Positions 60,599 through 64,000 of a stretch of 64,000 nucleotides of DNA are shown here, piece after piece. Below the pieces are notes generated by a model that worked only from the letters and a program-made list of their open reading frames with translations, made no database searches and was not told where the DNA came from. Source of the stretch: Streptacidiphilus jiangxiensis (GTDB lineage Bacteria > Actinomycetota > Actinomycetes > Streptomycetales > Streptomycetaceae). Each line of letters begins with the position of its first letter. Within the stretch, counting starts at the first letter, position 1. Where the stretch lies: the NCBI RefSeq assembly GCF_900109465.1, contig NZ_FOAZ01000019.1:1-64000 (forward strand), read 5' to 3'. A program made the position numbers and the translations under genes.

Positions 60599-61689
60599 GC
60601 GTCCTGCCCGATGTTGATGTCGATGACCGTGCGCAGGGCCTCGCCGGTGCGCATCTGCTCGATCGCGTCGTTGATGTGCTCGAGCTCGACGTGGTGGGTG
60701 ACCATGCCCTCGAGGTCGAGGCGGCCGGCCCGCCACAGGTCGATGACCTTGCGGTAGGTGGCCGGCACGTCGGCGCCACCGTAGAGCGACGGCAGGATGC
60801 GCTTCTCGTTGAAGAACATCTCGAACATGTTGAACTGCGCGTTGTCGTCCATGGCGCCCGCGCCGACGACGACGAGCGCGCCGCCGCGCCGGACGGCGTC
60901 GTATGCGGTGCGGACGGTGGCCGAGCGGCCGACGACCTCGAAGGCGTAGTCGAAGCCCTCGCCGCCGGTGAGGCGGAGCTTGGCGTCGTTCAGGTCGTCG
61001 GGGTGGACGGCCTCGGTCGCGCCGAAGCGCAGCGCCTGCTCGCGACGGGAGGCGACGGGGTCGACGGCGAGGATCTGGGCGGCGCCGCAGACCTTGGCGC
61101 CCTGGATCGCGGCGATGCCGACGCCGCCGCAGCCGATCACGACGACGGTCGAACCGGGCTTCACCTTGGCGGTGTTGATCGCGGCGCCGACGCCGGTGGT
61201 GACGCCGCAGCCGATGAGGGCGGCGACCTCGTAGGGGACGTCGTCGGGGATCTTCACCGCGCAGCCGGCGGCGACGACGCTCTCCTCGGCGAAGGTGCCG
61301 GTGGCGGAGAAGCCGAAGATGTCCTTGCCGTCGTGCTTGTAGTTGGGCGTGCCCATGTTGGCGAAGGCGGCCAGGCAGAGGTTGCCCTCACCGCGGCGGC
61401 AGGAGGGGCAGGCGCCGCAGGGCGGCATCCAGCAGACGATGACGCGGTCGCCGACGGCCAGGCCCGTCACGCCCTCGCCCACCTCAGTGATCTCGCCGGC
61501 GCCCTCGTGGCCCGGCACGAAGGGGGCGGGCTGCGGCAGCACGCCGCTCATCGCGGACAGGTCGGAGTGGCACAGGCTGGCGGCCTTCATCTTGACCCGG
61601 ACCTGGCCGGGACCGGTGGCCGGGGTCTCGACGCCGTCGTGGACCTCCAGCTTCTCCTGGCCGGTCTCGTGCAGAACCGCTGCGCGCAT
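60595..61689 (-). CDS. Zinc-dependent alcohol dehydrogenase
   Basis: A 364-aa class III-like medium-chain dehydrogenase. Catalytic zinc ligands: SLCHSDLSAM (Cys), PGHEGAGEITEVG (His/Glu), IGCGVTTGVGAA (Cys). The structural zinc lobe is CGACPSCRRGEGNLC (four Cys). NAD-binding is VVIGCGGVGIAAIQGAK. It resembles actinobacterial AdhD/formaldehyde-type enzymes. In this operon it probably handles an alcohol from steroid or fatty substrate breakdown. ATG with GGAG 8 nt upstream; 60 bp after the MaoC gene. Confidence 0.92.
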   Translation of the reverse strand: MRAAVLHETGQEKLEVHDGVETPATGPGQVRVKMKAASLCHSDLSAMSGVLPQPAPFVPGHEGAGEITEVGEGVTGLAVGDRVIVCWMPPCGACPSCRRGEGNLCLAAFANMGTPNYKHDGKDIFGFSATGTFAEESVVAAGCAVKIPDDVPYEVAALIGCGVTTGVGAAINTAKVKPGSTVVVIGCGGVGIAAIQGAKVCGAAQILAVDPVASRREQALRFGATEAVHPDDLNDAKLRLTGGEGFDYAFEVVGRSATVRTAYDAVRRGGALVVVGAGAMDDNAQFNMFEMFFNEKRILPSLYGGADVPATYRKVIDLWRAGRLDLEGMVTHHVELEHINDAIEQMRTGEALRTVIDINIGQDA

Positions 61690-61749
61690 CTTCTTCGCTC
61701 CTCGGTCGTGGCGGTGCGGATGGTGGGAGATACGGTGTTCAGGGCTGGT

Positions 61750-62616
61750 TCAGGGCTGGTGGGTGACGACGGTGTCGGCGAGGACGGGCGCGTCGTCGCG
61801 CTCCACACTGGTCGCGCTGACCAGCAGCTTGTCGGCGCCGTCGCGCCAGATGCGGACCCGCAGCGTCTCGCCGGGGAAGAAGATCCCGGCGAAGCGGGTG
61901 CGGTACTCGCGTACGCGGGTGGCGTCGCCGCCCAGCACGGCGTCGACGACGGCCTTGAGAGTGACCCCGTAGGAGCACAGCCCGTGCAGGATCGGGCGGT
62001 CGAAGCCGGCCAGCTTGGCGAAGTCGGGGTCGGCGTGGAGGGGGTTCCAGTCGCCGGAGAGGCGGTAGAGCAGCGCCTGATCGTGGCGGACCGGGACCTC
62101 GCGGACGGCGTCCGGCTCACGTGCGGGCAGGTCGATGCGGACGCTCTCGCCTCGTTCGCCGCCGAAGCCGCCCTCGCCGCGAACGAAGATCTCGGTGTCG
62201 CAGGTGTAGAGGGGGCCGTCGTCGTCGGCGGCCTCGCTGCGCATGACCAGGACCGCGGCCTTGCCCTTGTCGTAGAGGGCGGCGAGCGAGCTGGTCAGCT
62301 GCGCCCGGCCGGTGGCGGGGATCGGGCGGTGCAGTTCGATGCGCTGGCCGCCGTGCAGCACCTGGGCGAGGTTGATCTGCAGCCCGGGCAGGTTGAAGGC
62401 GCCCGCCTTGGCCAGTCCGCCGCCGGCGACGGTGACGAAGCTGGGCAGGACCTGGAGGTCCTTCTCGTAGGTCCAGCGCAGCTCGTCCGGGTCGGCGGCC
62501 GGTCGCTGCGCGCCTGCGCCGATGCCGAGGTGGTACAGGATCACGTCCTTGTGGTCCCAGGCGAGTTCGGTCACGCGGGCCGGGGCGGCGAGGGCTTCAG
62601 CGGGGTTGATGGGCAT
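61750..62616 (-). CDS. MaoC-type (R)-hydratase, Hsd4B-like
   Basis: A 288-aa enoyl-CoA hydratase 2 with two hot-dog folds. The hydratase motif is in the second: LYRLSGDWNPLHADPDFAKL then FDRPILHGLCSYG (catalytic Asp/His). The N-terminal fold (DVILYHLGIGAG, LPSFVTVAGG) is structural. Length equals mycobacterial Hsd4B (Rv3538), which hydrates cholesterol side-chain enoyl-CoA esters. ATG 62616 has GAGGC upstream. It is the first gene downstream of the KstR-like palindrome. Confidence 0.9.
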   Translation of the reverse strand: MPINPAEALAAPARVTELAWDHKDVILYHLGIGAGAQRPAADPDELRWTYEKDLQVLPSFVTVAGGGLAKAGAFNLPGLQINLAQVLHGGQRIELHRPIPATGRAQLTSSLAALYDKGKAAVLVMRSEAADDDGPLYTCDTEIFVRGEGGFGGERGESVRIDLPAREPDAVREVPVRHDQALLYRLSGDWNPLHADPDFAKLAGFDRPILHGLCSYGVTLKAVVDAVLGGDATRVREYRTRFAGIFFPGETLRVRIWRDGADKLLVSATSVERDDAPVLADTVVTHQP

Positions 62617-62777
62617 GGAGAGCCTCTTTCGGAACCTGAGGGCATTGGTGGACCCCGACGCGGCCGTCCGCACCGTCGGCCGCGCCGGGGTCGCTTCGAC
62701 GCGGGCTCCGACTGCTGCTGTGGTCCGGTCGGTCCCGCGGGCTGAGAGGTGTACTGGAAGCATCTGAAGCACCTTGG

Positions 62778-62793
62778 CTAGAACAAGTTCTAG
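62778..62793. promoter_or_regulatory. KstR-type operator
   Basis: CTAGAACAAGTTCTAG is a perfect 16-bp palindrome and contains TNNAACNNGTTNNA, the published consensus of KstR, a TetR-family repressor of cholesterol breakdown in mycobacteria and rhodococci. It lies 162 bp upstream of the maoC start and 71 bp past the thiolase gene, in the only sizeable gap of the cluster. Confidence 0.7.
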
Positions 62794-62863
62794 CGCAAAG
62801 CTCGCGAGTTGAGAACGCATTGACACGGGTCAGTCGCATCCGTGCCATCCCGTGGTGTCGCGG

Positions 62864-64000
62864 TCATCTCCGCAGCATCGTCACCACGGCGGCGCCGCCG
62901 AGGCCGATGTTGTGGGCGAGGCCGACGCGCGCGCCCGGCACCTGGCGGCCGTCGGCCTCGCCGCGCAGCTGCCAGACCAGTTCCGCGCACTGGGCCAGAC
63001 CGGTGGCGCCGAGCGGGTGCCCCTTGGAGATCAGCCCGCCGGACGGGTTGACCACCCAGCGGCCTCCGTAGGTGGTGGCGCCCTCGGCGACCAGCTTGCC
63101 CGCGGCGCCGTCCGGGCACATGCCGAGCGCCTCGTAGGTGAGCAGCTCGTTGATGGAGAAGCAGTCGTGGAGTTCGATCACGTCGACGTCCTCGATGCCG
63201 AGGCCGGACTGCTCGAAGACCGCCCGTCCGGCCTCGCGCGACATCGGCTTGCCGACGACGTCGATGCAGGAGCCGGAGGCGAAGCTCTCCTCGGTGTCGG
63301 TCGTCATCGCCTGCGCGACGATCTCCACCGCGCGCTCCTCGAGCCGGTGCTCGCGCACGAACCGCTCGCTCGCGACGACCGCGGCGGCACCGCCGTCGGA
63401 GGTGGGCGAGCACTGGAGCTTGGTCAGCGGCGCATGGATGGTGCGGGCGCCGAGCACCTCCTCCAGGCTGTACTCGTCGCGGAACTGGGCGCGCGGATTG
63501 GCCGTGGAGTGGCGGTGGTTCTTCACGCCCACGAGGGCGAGCTGCTCGGCGGTGGTGCCGTGCCGCTCCATGTGCTCGCGGGCGGCGTTGCCGAAGATCT
63601 GCGCCGTGGGCGGGGTGGCCTCGAAGCCGTGGCGGGCGGCCATGACGCCGTAGTGGCGGGCGACCGGGCTGGCCGCGAAGCCGCCCGCGCCGGCGCCGCC
63701 GCCCAGCGCGCCCTTGCTCATCTGCTCGAAGCCGAGCGCCAGCACGCAGTCGTTCAACCCGCCCGCCACGAACTGACGCGCCATCATCAGCGCGGTCGAG
63801 CCGGTGGCGCAGTTGTTGTTGACGTTGTAGACGGGCACGCCGCTCAGCCCGATCGTGTAGACGGCGCGCTGTCCGGCCGTGGACTGCTGGTGGCAGTAGC
63901 CGACGGCGGCCTGCTCGACGAGGTCGTAGCCGATCCCGGCGTCGGCCAGCGCGGCCTCGCCCGCCTCCTTGGCCATGTCCCAGTAGTGCCAGTCCCGGGA
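62864..64000 (-). CDS. SCP2-type thiolase / lipid-transfer protein, 5' truncated by window edge
   Basis: A partial thiolase, at least 378 residues visible, with no start inside the window. The catalytic Cys is in [34 protein letters not shown] and [20 protein letters not shown] give the His/Cys loops of SCP-x thiolases. These cleave 3-ketoacyl-CoA esters, and relatives (Ltp3/Ltp4) act on steroid side chains in mycobacteria. The C-terminus [12 protein letters not shown] is complete. Same strand as the maoC operon but separated from it by the KstR-type site. Confidence 0.92.
   Translation of the reverse strand, partial: SRDWHYWDMAKEAGEAALADAGIGYDLVEQAAVGYCHQQSTAGQRAVYTIGLSGVPVYNVNNNCATGSTALMMARQFVAGGLNDCVLALGFEQMSKGALGGGAGAGGFAASPVARHYGVMAARHGFEATPPTAQIFGNAAREHMERHGTTAEQLALVGVKNHRHSTANPRAQFRDEYSLEEVLGARTIHAPLTKLQCSPTSDGGAAAVVASERFVREHRLEERAVEIVAQAMTTDTEESFASGSCIDVVGKPMSREAGRAVFEQSGLGIEDVDVIELHDCFSINELLTYEALGMCPDGAAGKLVAEGATTYGGRWVVNPSGGLISKGHPLGATGLAQCAELVWQLRGEADGRQVPGARVGLAHNIGLGGAAVVTMLRR

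Overview
The window is chromosomal DNA of a high-GC actinomycete, almost certainly a Streptomycetaceae member (Streptomyces, Kitasatospora or Streptacidiphilus). Evidence: strong G/C at third codon positions, frequent GTG starts, start-codon overlaps between genes, many TANNNT boxes 6-7 nt before start codons (leaderless genes), and families typical of that group (streptophobe family, SCO6745 family, Rv2228c-type RNase H/phosphatase fusion, FHA-ABC exporters). The first 150 bases are the 5' end of a 16S rRNA gene on the minus strand.

Layout. 1-22.5 kb is mostly core genome: rrn leader, tyrS, a glycosylase, an HNH nuclease, a PQQ-propeller membrane protein, an nfeD/SPFH/pterin-dehydratase cluster, a two-component system, an SDR plus QueA-like pair, an MHYT protein, a double-FHA ABC exporter, a streptophobe protein and an RNB ribonuclease, followed by rnpB (RNase P RNA).

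23.0-38.6 kb looks like a genomic island inserted at the 3' end of rnpB. The last 27 nt of rnpB recur with one mismatch at 38611-38637. Inside are three decayed genes (CHAT protease-like, zinc-ribbon protein, LigT-type RNA phosphodiesterase), then a 2860-aa secreted YD-repeat toxin with two kinds of lectin module, a HINT autoprotease and an unrecognised C-terminal toxin domain. A probable immunity gene overlaps the toxin stop codon. A 1261-aa secreted FG-GAP/ricin protein is divergent from the toxin. No integrase was found. 38.7-42.8 kb is further accessory DNA with a DedA protein, orphan immunity-like genes and a second decayed zinc-ribbon gene.

42.9-46.0 kb holds a compact four-gene operon in which every junction overlaps: a WXG100/ESX-like helical protein, a split toxin-like protein, an immunity-like protein and a fourth protein that shares a short motif with the toxin. 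I read it as a contact-dependent or type VII-exported polymorphic toxin system of unrecognised type.

46-59.5 kb returns to ordinary genes: acetyltransferase, SCO6745 protein, Tat-exported cholesterol oxidase, serB, yaaA, secreted PLD-like protein, the conserved nif3 / zinc-ribbon / RNase H operon (its middle gene apparently starting with CTG), an S9 peptidase and an unlisted 43-aa HGRHR-repeat peptide. 59.6-64 kb carries a steroid or fatty-acid beta-oxidation cluster (SDR, Zn-alcohol dehydrogenase, MaoC hydratase, SCP2-type thiolase). A perfect KstR-type palindrome precedes the maoC operon, which with the cholesterol oxidase suggests sterol use.
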